A DNA stretch of 6,146 nucleotides, taken from the NCBI GenBank assembly GCA_002452515.1, contig DKEN01000068.1, forward strand, positions 8,156 to 14,301, given 5' to 3'. Positions within the stretch are counted from its first letter, which is position 1. The number at the start of each line of letters is the position of its first letter. The stretch is from Spartobacteria bacterium UBA6821. Its GTDB lineage: Bacteria > Verrucomicrobiota > Verrucomicrobiia > Chthoniobacterales > UBA6821. The notes beneath the pieces are model-generated. The model saw only the letters and a list, made by a program, of their open reading frames with translations, did not search any database and was not told the origin of the DNA. A program made the translations under genes and the position numbers. Below are positions 1-5,796 of the stretch, piece after piece.

Positions 1-643
1 CGCCTTCACCGAGGTTCATACCCTCCCAGCAGACCCGACAACGGAAGTGTTTCAGATGCTCTGGGCCGCTTTCCTCCAATAGCTCATAAACCGGGGCACT
101 CGGGGCGAGTGCCTGAAGCAGCTCCTGAAGCTTCCCTTTGGGGTTGATCTCCTCCGGTTCGGCGGCGACTGCCTCGAGATCGCCAGCGGCCATCCGAAGA
201 ATGAAAATGCGTGCCGCACCGAGTCCTCCGTCAAGATAGATGCCGCCAACCAGTGCCTCAAAGGAATCGCCGAGTGTCGAGGCTCTTTCCCGTCCTCCGC
301 TTGCTTCCTCTCCTCTTCCCATCATCAGGTGTTCACCCAGCTTCAACTCTGCGGCATGCACCTTCAGCGCGGTGCGGGAGACGAGACGCGTGCGGATCTT
401 GGTCAGTTGCCCTTCCGTGAAATCGGGAAATTTGTGGAACAACTCCTCAGTGATCACGAGTTGGAGAACGGCATCACCAAGAAATTCGAGCCGTTGATTG
501 TCGAAGGGATAATCTTTACGCTCCAGGGAAATGCTGGAATGAGTCAGTGCCTCCGCAAGCAGGAGTGAATTGCGGAATTTATAGCCGATCCTTGCCTCAA
601 GCGGATTCATGACGGGCTGTGGTGCTGAACGGGAAGTCTCCAT
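1..643 (-). CDS. rnc: Ribonuclease III, 3'-truncated by window edge
   Basis: This is the double-strand-specific endoribonuclease that matures rRNA precursors and trims structured mRNAs in the cytoplasm. The visible 214 codons cover the whole RNase III domain and the first part of the dsRNA-binding domain. The family signature is at residues 49-60 (NQRLEFLGDAVL), with metal ligands E53 and D57. The second metal pair is D126 and E129 in GDSFEALVGGIYLDGG. The dsRBD begins with NPKGKLQELLQ (about 167-177) and reaches CWEGMNLGEG at the edge. I chose the ATG at 643 because GGAGGG (plus-strand 650-655) lies six bases upstream. The in-frame ATG at 610 has no such site and would only remove an 11-residue extension. 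The gene lies downstream of a lipoprotein gene on the same strand with a 93-bp gap. Family assignment is very secure; the C-terminus (roughly 30-40 residues by family length) is outside the window. Confidence 0.96.
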   Translation of the reverse strand, partial: METSRSAPQPVMNPLEARIGYKFRNSLLLAEALTHSSISLERKDYPFDNQRLEFLGDAVLQLVITEELFHKFPDFTEGQLTKIRTRLVSRTALKVHAAELKLGEHLMMGRGEEASGGRERASTLGDSFEALVGGIYLDGGLGAARIFILRMAAGDLEAVAAEPEEINPKGKLQELLQALAPSAPVYELLEESGPEHLKHFRCRVCWEGMNLGEG

Positions 644-669
644 GCGTAGCCCTCCAGTAATGCGAACCT

Positions 670-705
670 GCCAAGCCCCCCGCAAGCTCTTTTACGAGGC
701 TTGGC
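670..705 (-). promoter_or_regulatory. Hairpin in the rnc leader
   Basis: On the minus strand GCCAAGCC (705-698) pairs perfectly with GGCTTGGC (677-670), and one more G-T pair extends the stem. The 20-nt loop can form a small CTC/GAG inner stem. It lies after the lipoprotein stop and 26 nt before the rnc start codon. No T-run follows, so it is a poor intrinsic terminator. It may end or stabilise the upstream transcript, or be a structured rnc leader. RNase III cleaving its own leader hairpin is known in E. coli; applying that here is inference. Confidence 0.5.
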
Positions 706-736
706 TCAAATGCTGCCGGTATTCGTGTCAGCGCGA

Positions 737-1000
737 TTAATATCCAGAATGGTGATAACCGTAATAGTTACCCCGATAATAGCACCCATTGTGGAAATAG
801 TAACCGCGGCGGTAGGAGCAGAATCGACCGCCGTACCAGTAACCATAGCCGTAGCCGGGATAAAGATTTGGCGTAATGACTATCGGGGACGGCGCTCCAT
901 AAGTAACCGTTCCGTAGGGGTATCCGGGATACACACAGCCGATAAAAAGTAGTGGCAGGAGTGTTGCAAGAAGCAACAGGGGATAGCGAAGCGTGTGCAT
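737..1000 (-). CDS. Small Tyr/Gly-rich putative lipoprotein
   Basis: I do not recognise a named family. The 87-aa product begins MHTLRYPLLLLATLLPLLFI, a lipoprotein-like signal peptide ending in a lipobox-like LFIGC with the lipidation candidate at Cys22. The -3 position is Phe, slightly off consensus. The mature part is low-complexity: 18 of the 65 residues after Cys22 are Tyr, mostly in YG, YP and YY steps. Two more Cys (61 and 73) could form a disulfide in the periplasm. The ATG at 1000 is preferred over an in-frame TTG at 1042 because the signal peptide fits from there. Neither start has a clear Shine-Dalgarno site, which lowers confidence. Short YG-rich lipoproteins of this look are frequent outer-membrane hypotheticals. 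It lies upstream of rnc on the same strand, with a hairpin between them, so co-transcription is possible but no shared function is implied. Confidence 0.65.
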   Translation of the reverse strand: MHTLRYPLLLLATLLPLLFIGCVYPGYPYGTVTYGAPSPIVITPNLYPGYGYGYWYGGRFCSYRRGYYFHNGCYYRGNYYGYHHSGY

Positions 1001-1152
1001 GAACTGTAGTGGAACAGACAACCGGACGCCCCGGAAGTTCAAATGAATTTAACGCAGAAGAGAAAACGAGATGTGCACAACTTTTCTTTTGCACTTCTCT
1101 TCTCTTGGATGTAAAACTTCCGACCCTGATTTCCTGTTGGATTCAGGTATTT

Positions 1153-1227
<75 letters not shown>

Positions 1228-1234
1228 AGTATTT

Positions 1235-1274
1235 ATCAGCCTCTAGGGGCGATTGGCCTCTCCTGATATTTTTT
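1235..1274 (+). terminator. Probable intrinsic terminator of tRNA-Lys
   Basis: Eight bases past the CCA end, ATCAG (1235-1239) pairs with CTGAT (1263-1267). An inner stem AGGGGC/GCCTCT (1245-1250 with 1256-1261, one G-T pair) closes a 5-nt loop. The T-run at 1269-1274 follows almost directly. The two stems are separated by an asymmetric internal loop (5 nt against 1 nt), so this is a moderate call. Confidence 0.5.
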
Positions 1275-1277
1275 ATC

Positions 1278-1299
1278 CTGTGCACTTTCTGTGCACTTT
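1278..1299 (+). repeat. 11-bp perfect tandem repeat CTGTGCACTTT x2
   Basis: Two exact head-to-tail copies of CTGTGCACTTT, each containing the palindrome GTGCAC, lie between the tRNA terminator and the XRE stop codon. The 11-bp period places both copies on nearly the same face of the helix. A single related TGTGCAC occurs upstream of the tRNA at 1072-1078. Function unknown; it could be chance or a leftover of recombination at the tRNA. Confidence 0.7.
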
Positions 1300-1304
1300 T
1301 AAGG

Positions 1305-1565
1305 CTAACCCCTAAGTGTTTTCACATACCTCTGAGAAACGCTTGGGGGCAATAATTCCTGAATGCTCACACCGAGCACAACGGAGAAGATGGCGATTTC
1401 CTTGTCCGTAATCCCCCGGACTCCTGATTCGATCCGGGCGAGAACATCCCGGCTTAAATCCCATCCCTTTCGTTGACATCTGGCGGCGAGTGCAGCCTGA
1501 GACAGGTCGAGATGATGTCTCGCCTTGCTTACTTGCTCTCCGATCAGATTGCCTTTCCGAGTCAT
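1305..1565 (-). CDS. XRE-family helix-turn-helix regulator
   Basis: The 86-aa protein is a single Cro/CI-type DNA-binding domain with no effector domain. The fold spans about residues 8-72. Helices 2 and 3 correspond to LSQAALAARCQRKGWDLSRD and VLARIESG, with the usual Q23, A27 and ARIESG features. It then runs through TDKEIAIFSVVLGVSIQELL, the end of the five-helix bundle. The extra GWDLSRD segment before helix 3 is typical of one common subgroup of stand-alone XRE proteins. ATG 1565 is chosen over an in-frame GTG at 1601, because the domain starts right after it and a possible extended -10 element lies between the two. No clear Shine-Dalgarno site is visible. It is divergent from the repeat protein at 1722. 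The perfect dyad at 1606-1627 upstream of its own start suggests it binds there and represses itself and perhaps its neighbour. That is inference. Confidence 0.85.
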   Translation of the reverse strand: MTRKGNLIGEQVSKARHHLDLSQAALAARCQRKGWDLSRDVLARIESGVRGITDKEIAIFSVVLGVSIQELLPPSVSQRYVKTLRG

Positions 1566-1591
1566 GCGCTTGAACGCTTGACCGTAGCGTA

Positions 1592-1600
1592 AGCATAGCA
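1592..1600 (-). promoter_or_regulatory. Candidate extended -10 element for the XRE gene
   Basis: On the minus strand TGCTATGCT fits an extended -10 box (TGnTATnnT) 26-34 nt upstream of the ATG at 1565. The expected -35 area falls within the palindrome at 1606-1627, so a bound repressor would block the promoter. No good TTGACA match is present, so this is tentative. Confidence 0.35.
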
Positions 1601-1605
1601 CTAGA

Positions 1606-1627
1606 AATGTGATGCAAGCATCACATT
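1606..1627. promoter_or_regulatory. Perfect 10-bp-arm palindrome, probable XRE operator
   Basis: AATGTGATGC (1606-1615), a two-base AA centre, and GCATCACATT (1618-1627) form an inverted repeat with no mismatches. It lies in the 156-bp divergent spacer, 41 bp upstream of the XRE start and 95 bp upstream of the repeat protein start. Its size and symmetry suit a dimeric Cro/CI-type protein. The dyad is seen; its role as operator is inferred from position. Confidence 0.65.
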
Positions 1628-1656
1628 ACGAAAAAGCGCTTTGCCCAGCACAACAA

Positions 1657-1670
1657 ATCTCTGTAGAGAT
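1657..1670. promoter_or_regulatory. Short perfect palindrome upstream of the repeat protein
   Basis: ATCTCT-GT-AGAGAT is a 14-bp perfect inverted repeat whose centre is 47 bp from that of the larger palindrome. It differs in sequence from that dyad. It could be a second protein site or a small hairpin in the leader of the repeat-protein mRNA. A 12-bp match by chance is not very rare, so confidence is low. Confidence 0.3.
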
Positions 1671-1721
1671 CACATCTGCCGCTGGACAGACTGCCACTTT
1701 CGATGGAACTATCCGATAGCC

Positions 1722-3119
1722 ATGAAAACCCCCAACACACCCTGTTATACGGTTCTAGCTGTGTTGGTCTTGTTATTTGGAAGTTCCTTTAGCGCAGAAT
1801 GCTTTCCCATTGATCCTGGCGTCACTGATCTTGGCGTCAGTGCAGGCGGCGACACTCCCCAAGGTGACTGTGCGGTCGCTATCGGTTGTGAGGCTGGTCA
1901 AGCTTTTCAAGGCAGTAATGCAACCGCTCTTGGCAGTTTTGCCGGTCAAAATTTCCAAGGCAATAATGCAACCGCTCTTGGCAGTTTTGCTGCTAATATT
2001 TCCCAAGGGTCTTATGCTATTGCTATCGGCTTTATGGCGGGTGAAACCAACCAAGAAATTTACGCTGTCTCTATTGGTTATCTAGCCGGTCAAAATTTCC
2101 AAGGCACTGCTGCTACAGCAATCGGCCTCAATGCAGGTCAGGCGAACCAAGGTCAATATGCTACCGCAGTTGGTGCTGGTGCTGGAAGTATCAATCAAGG
2201 AAATTTTGCCGTTGCTATCGGCAGCTACGCTGGATTGTCGAATCAGCCTTCTGACAGCATTATTCTCAATGCCAGCGGAGTCCCATTAAATGGATCAATC
2301 AATGGATTCTATGTCGATCCAGTCCGACCGGATACTTTCACAGAGTATTCTATCTTCTATAATCCGTCCACGGCGGAGATAACTTATGGAGATTCTGGAA
2401 GCATCGCATCGAATCCCGTCTTTCTTTCTACCCTTACCAATCAAATCGCTACCGCCTCCAATAACCTCGGCATTGCCACCAAGAGCGATATTGCAACTAT
2501 CAGCAATGCGATCACGCAACTCTCGGCACAGACCTCGCCTTCCAACGCAGCCTTTGTCTCGGCTATTGCGGAAAACATCCTTACCTCGTCCAACAACTAC
2601 GGCGTGGCCATCAAGCAGAACCAATCTCTGAGTTTCCCTGAAATCCCGATACAGACCATAACGCCCACCAAGACCGTCACGATGAAAGTGACCTCCTCCG
2701 CAAAACTAACCCCTATCATCTACAGTTGCGGTAACAGCGCAATTGCCGTCGTTTCAAACAATATTCTCCAACTTGTAGGATCAGGCACCACGACTATCAT
2801 TGCGTCACAGGCCGGGAATGCCTCTTACAACCCAATCTCGGCTTCACAAGCACTTATCGTTAATAAGGCCGTTCAAACGTTGAGTTTCCCTGCCATCCCA
2901 GCGCAAACTTTCAGTCCATTTAAGACGATTGCCCTCAAAGCCACCTCTTCTGCAAAACTATCACAGATCACTTATCTCTGTTCTAATTCTGCGGTTGGTA
3001 TCACTTCCAACAACATACTTCAGCTAGAGGGAACTGGCACGACTACTGTGACTGCTACGCAATCTGGAAATACCTACTTCGCTCCCGCTACAGCAACACA
3101 GGCACTTATAGTGAGATAA
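1722..3119 (+). CDS. Secreted repeat protein: YadA-like head repeats plus two Ig-like repeats
   Basis: The 465-aa product starts with a Sec signal peptide (residues 1-25, hydrophobic VLAVLVLLFG, cleavage near SSFSA). Residues 47-174 are eight consecutive 16-residue repeats of the type QGxxAxAIGxxAGxxx, like the left-handed beta-roll of YadA/Hep_Hag heads. Residues 175-224 (SIILNASGVPLN, NGFYVDPVR, IFYNPSTAEITYG) match, from memory, the cap that ends such heads in viral and bacterial fibre proteins. Residues 230-256 and 274-300 are a duplicated linker motif containing NN(L/Y)G(I/V)A. Residues 301-380 and 385-464 are two Ig-like repeats, period 84. The protein stops one residue later, with no membrane anchor, beta-barrel, sorting tail or S74 chaperone. 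ATG 1722 is chosen because the signal peptide starts there; the in-frame TTG at 1641 only adds a non-matching extension. There is only a weak GGA upstream. A surface or matrix fibre or adhesin is the likely role, but unproven. It is divergent from the XRE gene. Confidence 0.85.
   Translation: MKTPNTPCYTVLAVLVLLFGSSFSAECFPIDPGVTDLGVSAGGDTPQGDCAVAIGCEAGQAFQGSNATALGSFAGQNFQGNNATALGSFAANISQGSYAIAIGFMAGETNQEIYAVSIGYLAGQNFQGTAATAIGLNAGQANQGQYATAVGAGAGSINQGNFAVAIGSYAGLSNQPSDSIILNASGVPLNGSINGFYVDPVRPDTFTEYSIFYNPSTAEITYGDSGSIASNPVFLSTLTNQIATASNNLGIATKSDIATISNAITQLSAQTSPSNAAFVSAIAENILTSSNNYGVAIKQNQSLSFPEIPIQTITPTKTVTMKVTSSAKLTPIIYSCGNSAIAVVSNNILQLVGSGTTTIIASQAGNASYNPISASQALIVNKAVQTLSFPAIPAQTFSPFKTIALKATSSAKLSQITYLCSNSAVGITSNNILQLEGTGTTTVTATQSGNTYFAPATATQALIVR
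1860..2243 (+). repeat. Eight 48-bp coding repeats (head domain)
   Basis: Eight in-frame units of exactly 48 bp encode residues 47-174. At protein level Q1, A5, G9 and A12 are nearly invariant and G2 is present in seven of eight. At DNA level most units have diverged. Units 2 and 3 (1908-1955, 1956-2003) differ at only 1 of their first 35 bases. An identical 22-bp stretch occurs at 1941-1962 and 2085-2106, exactly three units apart. This points to recent duplication or conversion within the array. Confidence 0.9.
2409..2621 (+). repeat. Duplicated 27-residue linker motif
   Basis: Residues 230-256 (from SNPVFLSTLTNQI) and 274-300 (from SNAAFVSAIAENI) align without gaps. They share SN, F, S, the N/E-x-I/L step, SNN, G, A and K. 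The period is 44 residues. The intervening segment has a helical, coiled-coil-like look. It links the head to the Ig-like repeats. Confidence 0.7.
2622..3113 (+). repeat. Two 84-residue Ig-like repeats
   Basis: Residues 301-380 and 385-464 share QxLSFPxIPxQT, KxTSSAKL, SNNILQL, GTTT and the closing QALIV. The pattern of an opening QxLxFxxIPxxT, a central SNSAV-type strand and GTGTTTVTATQSGN matches the Ig-like (Big/MBG-type) repeats found in long bacterial surface proteins. Each copy has one Cys at the matching site (332 or 416 region), too far apart to be the classic Ig disulfide. Confidence 0.8.
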
Positions 3120-3591
3120 GCCAGCCATCGGTTGTAAAAGGCTTAAATTCCCATCACATTGTTTTTGCCCACGCAGCGGCAGAAGGCAGATCACTGACTG
3201 AGACTGCTTAAAGTTCTATCGGTAACGATACTTTACCTATCTCCACAGACCAAATCCCCATTTTTTACTGTGTTACACAAAAGGGACTTATCCCCAACGC
3301 GGACAATTTCTTCTTCAAATACAGAAGAGACAGCCATTTATTTACGACGCAGCCTGCTTGGCACTTAAAAAGCCTGAATTTTTGACCCCGCTGCAACGAG
3401 CACTCAGTCAATAGCGGAGGAGAACCGCACCCCTCTGTAAAACCATATCATTTTAAGTTACTCTTTGAGGGCACTCAATCTCCTCTGAATTTGAATCTTT
3501 AGCTGAATACCTAGGATAACGAAACCCACTGTGCCGGACCCCCAGCACCCCTTACATTTTAGATTTTATTGTTGGCAATAATTTTTGGCGC
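3120..3591. other. Gene-poor AT-rich spacer
   Basis: I find no start-to-stop reading frame with a ribosome binding site here on either strand. Just after the repeat-protein stop, TAAGCC/GGCTTA (3117-3122 and 3142-3147) could pair, but no T-run follows, so no terminator is called. One plus frame stays open from about 3211 (beginning after a TAA) to the TGA near 3384, but it has no ATG, GTG or TTG start near its beginning and no recognisable motif. Decayed gene remnants are possible but not shown. Confidence 0.5.
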
Positions 3592-3699
3592 TCACTCCTT
3601 GTAAAAGTAGGTGGAAGCCTTCTTGCCACGGACAGGCTTTTCAGCAGACATCAAAATGTCTTCACGGATCAATAACCCATTGGCAGTTTTTGAGTTCAT
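3592..3699 (-). CDS. Small ORF, 35 aa, unknown
   Basis: I do not recognise this product. It begins MNSKTANGLLIREDILM and ends KKASTYFYKE; it is basic with no signal peptide or membrane segment. Support comes from TGAGGT on the minus strand (plus 3705-3710), five bases before the ATG, one of the better ribosome binding sites in the window. It starts 62 bp downstream of the methyltransferase stop on the same strand, so it could be the last gene of that transcript. Its first three residues match those of the methyltransferase (MNS), which may be chance. It may also be a remnant of a longer gene. An overlapping plus-strand 26-codon frame lacks such support. Confidence 0.4.
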   Translation of the reverse strand: MNSKTANGLLIREDILMSAEKPVRGKKASTYFYKE

Positions 3700-3761
3700 T
3701 TTTGACCTCAGTGATGTGGTGCTAATTCCAAAATGATAGCTTCTTCCTCACTCAACCGATG

Positions 3762-4511
3762 TCATTGGTTAGTCTGAGTACCAGCATAGATACATTTCTT
3801 TGCAAAATAGGAGACGAACACCCCATTGCGATGCAGCACATCTGAGGAAGCGAAACCGGACTTGCGGATCAGTTCCATCTGGTAGGCCAGAGATCGGGGG
3901 GTGTCTTCGACTTCGATATAGCCAAAGACCTGGTCACGGTATTCCTCTCCGCCCAGTCTTACGAGGTAGTCTCCGTAACGAGCCCACATGATCTCGTGGA
4001 TCTTCGGATCATCAAAAATCACAAAGTCCGAGACATACAGATGACCACCAGGCTTTAACCACTTCCAGACCATCTTGAACATGACTTCCCATTCCTCATC
4101 ATCCCTCAGATGGTGCAGGGCAGCGGCAGCAAAGATCGCATCAAACGAGTTTCCTGGGAAATCGAGTTCGCGCATATCCTTCTGATGGGTGAACGATTTC
4201 ACGGCACCGCCAGAATCCACCCGGCTCTGAGCCCTCTCCAGCATGGGGAGGCTCAGATCGACCAGATGACATTCCAAGGGGCCGACTTCGTTCATCACTC
4301 GCAGGGTCAAATTGCCAGCTCCACACCCGAGATCCAACACCTTGTCACCCTGTTGGAGATGGGTCTGTGCACTCCTGGAAATCAATTCCAAGACCAATGT
4401 TGCATCGGGAAGGGCCTGCTGCCCTGTTTCGAGACTACTGAATCGTTCCACGTCGTTGTCGAAGCGGGTCCGAATCTCATCAACGGTTGATTTTGTTTTT
4501 AATGAATTCAT
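3762..4511 (-). CDS. Class I SAM-dependent methyltransferase, substrate unknown
   Basis: The 249-aa cytoplasmic enzyme should transfer a methyl group from S-adenosylmethionine to an unknown acceptor. Motif I is KVLDLGCGAGNLTL (57-70), the acidic motif II end is around D85 (CHLVDLS), and motif IV is FDAIFAAAALHHL (123-135). The post-strand WLKPGGHLYVSDFV (151-164) is typical. The C-terminal SDVLHRNGVFVSYFAKK (223-239) resembles the closing strands of UbiE/Methyltransf_11-25 type enzymes. The N-terminal IRTRFDNDVERFSSLETGQQ (13-32) looks like a subfamily-specific cap, recalling CmoA-like enzymes only loosely. Start choice is firm: AAGGAG (plus 4517-4522) lies five bases upstream. It is divergent from a LysR gene across 74 bp, which makes it the likely LysR target. 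All SAM-binding motifs look intact. Confidence 0.9.
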   Translation of the reverse strand: MNSLKTKSTVDEIRTRFDNDVERFSSLETGQQALPDATLVLELISRSAQTHLQQGDKVLDLGCGAGNLTLRVMNEVGPLECHLVDLSLPMLERAQSRVDSGGAVKSFTHQKDMRELDFPGNSFDAIFAAAALHHLRDDEEWEVMFKMVWKWLKPGGHLYVSDFVIFDDPKIHEIMWARYGDYLVRLGGEEYRDQVFGYIEVEDTPRSLAYQMELIRKSGFASSDVLHRNGVFVSYFAKKCIYAGTQTNQ

Positions 4512-4529
4512 AGAAACTCCTTTTTAGCT

Positions 4530-4559
4530 TTGATCTAGTAATAACAGAAATATTAATAA
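4530..4559 (+). promoter_or_regulatory. Candidate promoter for the LysR gene
   Basis: TTGATC (4530-4535) and TAATAA (4554-4559) with an 18-bp spacer resemble a sigma70 promoter. The dyad at 4539-4555 lies between the boxes. An alternative is the extended -10 TGATACTAT (4570-4578), whose start point would be at or beside the ATG and give a leaderless mRNA. The lack of a good Shine-Dalgarno site for LysR fits either view. Confidence 0.35.
4539..4555. promoter_or_regulatory. LysR-type dyad 1 (TAATA-N7-TATTA)
   Basis: A perfect 5-bp-arm inverted repeat with a 7-bp centre sits in the methyltransferase/LysR spacer. The arm spacing (ATA-N7-TAT) is that of many LysR-family boxes, though it is not a strict T-N11-A. 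The region is AT-rich, so a chance match is possible. Confidence 0.4.
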
Positions 4560-4569
4560 AGTAAGAAAG

Positions 4570-4586
4570 TGATACTATTTCTATCA
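4570..4586. promoter_or_regulatory. LysR-type dyad 2 (TGATA-N7-TATCA)
   Basis: Same architecture as dyad 1, differing at one position per arm (TRATA-N7-TATYA). The centres are 31 bp apart, close to three helical turns. It touches the first base of the LysR start codon, so binding would favour autorepression. The role is inferred from position and spacing. Confidence 0.4.
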
Positions 4587-5482
4587 TGAATGATTATTCG
4601 ATTCGGGAACTGGAATGTTTTGTGGCTGTTGCCGAAGAGCTTTCCTTCACGCGTGCAGCAAAACGTCTTCACCTGGCACAACCCCCTCTCTCACGGCATA
4701 TTCAGGCGTTGGAGGCTCGCTTGGGAACCCGGTTGTTTGATCGCTCCACCCGTGGTGTTTCCATTACCGCTGCCGGACGAGCTTTTCTGCTGGATACGCG
4801 CAGTGCCTTGACCCAACTACAGCGGGCAGGTGCCTCGGCTAAACGTGCGGCCCGAGGAGAGACCAGCCGGCTGGAAATTGGTTTTGCCAGTGCCGTTTAC
4901 AGCCCGGAACTCGTGCAGATCTTCCGAAGCTTCCGCAAGAAACATCCGGAAGTGCAACTGACCCTCCATGATGATCTGCCCTCGGATCAAATCCGGGCGA
5001 TTGTGGAGGGACGAATCGATGGGGGCTTTGTTGGGACTGCTCCACAAAAGGGAAACTCGGAACTTTCATTCATCCCTTGGCACAAAGAGCCCCTGCTGCT
5101 GTTCGTTTCTCCTGATCATCGTTTGGCAAGATCCAAGCAGGTCTCCTTTTCCCAACTCCGAGAGGAATCATTTCTGGCCATTGCATCGGAGGCATCGCCT
5201 GCCTTTTCGGCTCAGTTCCATCAACTCTGCCGGAGTGCAGGCTTCCGGCCCCGGATTGTTCAGGAGGCGGATCGGGCACAAGCTGTTGCCGTGATGGTTG
5301 CCGCGGGTTCAGGTATTGCTGTTTTACCTGCCGCCCTTATGCGGGTTGTCGGTGATGCTCTTGTGGCCATAAAACTGGCCGAGAAATCTGCTTCTTTGAC
5401 TCACATGTTTGCCCACAGAAAGGGCGACCCCTCCGGACCGCTTGGGGACTTCTTGAAGGGTCTCTTGACTAGCCCTAAATGA
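4586..5482 (+). CDS. LysR-family transcriptional regulator
   Basis: The 298-aa length is typical of the family. The winged HTH is residues 5-64: IRELECFVAVAEELSFTRAA, then RLHLAQPPLSRHIQALE and LGTRLFDRS. A linker helix follows to about 88. The effector-binding domain starts at LEIGFASAVYSPELVQIF and has the usual IDGGFVGT, EPLLLFVSPDHRLA and MVAAGSGIAVLPA segments, a pattern closest to the BenM/CatM/HcaR-like branch. The inducer cannot be read from sequence. It is divergent from the methyltransferase, the standard arrangement of a LysR and its target; two similar dyads occupy the shared spacer. ATG 4586 begins exactly at the usual N-terminus. There is no strong Shine-Dalgarno site. The gene is intact. 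Confidence 0.95.
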   Translation: MNDYSIRELECFVAVAEELSFTRAAKRLHLAQPPLSRHIQALEARLGTRLFDRSTRGVSITAAGRAFLLDTRSALTQLQRAGASAKRAARGETSRLEIGFASAVYSPELVQIFRSFRKKHPEVQLTLHDDLPSDQIRAIVEGRIDGGFVGTAPQKGNSELSFIPWHKEPLLLFVSPDHRLARSKQVSFSQLREESFLAIASEASPAFSAQFHQLCRSAGFRPRIVQEADRAQAVAVMVAAGSGIAVLPAALMRVVGDALVAIKLAEKSASLTHMFAHRKGDPSGPLGDFLKGLLTSPK

Positions 5483-5796
5483 AATCTATTCAGTGGAAAT
5501 TGAAGTTCAGAAGGGCTTCAAAGATCTGACCTTTTGCCAAGAGTGGTTTTTTCCAGCACCACAGCATTTACCAATTCAAGCAGTTAATAATTCGTAAGAA
5601 AGCTGATGCAATCCAATTCGAGAATTTCCCTCGACAGAGGCTTGTTCATGCCGCCGTGCCAAGCTTAAAAGAGGGATTTTCCAGGCCACAGTAATGAATA
5701 CTCGGGATTTTTGATGAGGGGCCAGACGAGCCAGCGTCAGCCGGTGCAAGCCCTACGGCAAGCGAAGGGCCCGCTCCTAGCATCAATCCCAAGCCG
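5483..5796. other. Spacer between LysR and rnpB
   Basis: The flanking genes converge here. Weak hairpins are present, such as TTGAAG/CTTCAA just after the LysR stop, but none is followed by a T-run, so no LysR terminator is called. The right part (about 5700-5796) is clearly richer in G+C than the left. No gene with a start and ribosome binding site is supported on either strand. Confidence 0.5.

Noticed and set aside
1001..1042. Upstream TTG start extending the lipoprotein by 14 residues
   Set aside because: It would place a polar stretch before the signal peptide and has no ribosome binding site.
1722..3119. Classical trimeric autotransporter adhesin or phage tail fibre
   Set aside because: The head repeats fit, but there is no YadA barrel anchor, no S74 chaperone and no phage genes nearby.
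3637..3735. 26-codon plus-strand frame starting MSSRINNPLAVFEF
   Set aside because: It is the antisense of the small minus-strand ORF and lacks a ribosome binding site.
1228..3760. Genomic island inserted at tRNA-Lys
   Set aside because: No integrase and no repeated copy of the tRNA 3' end were found in the window; kept only as a weak finding.
5500..5575. LysR terminator candidates
   Set aside because: The stems found are short, and the T-rich stretch near 5550 falls in a loop, not after a stem.
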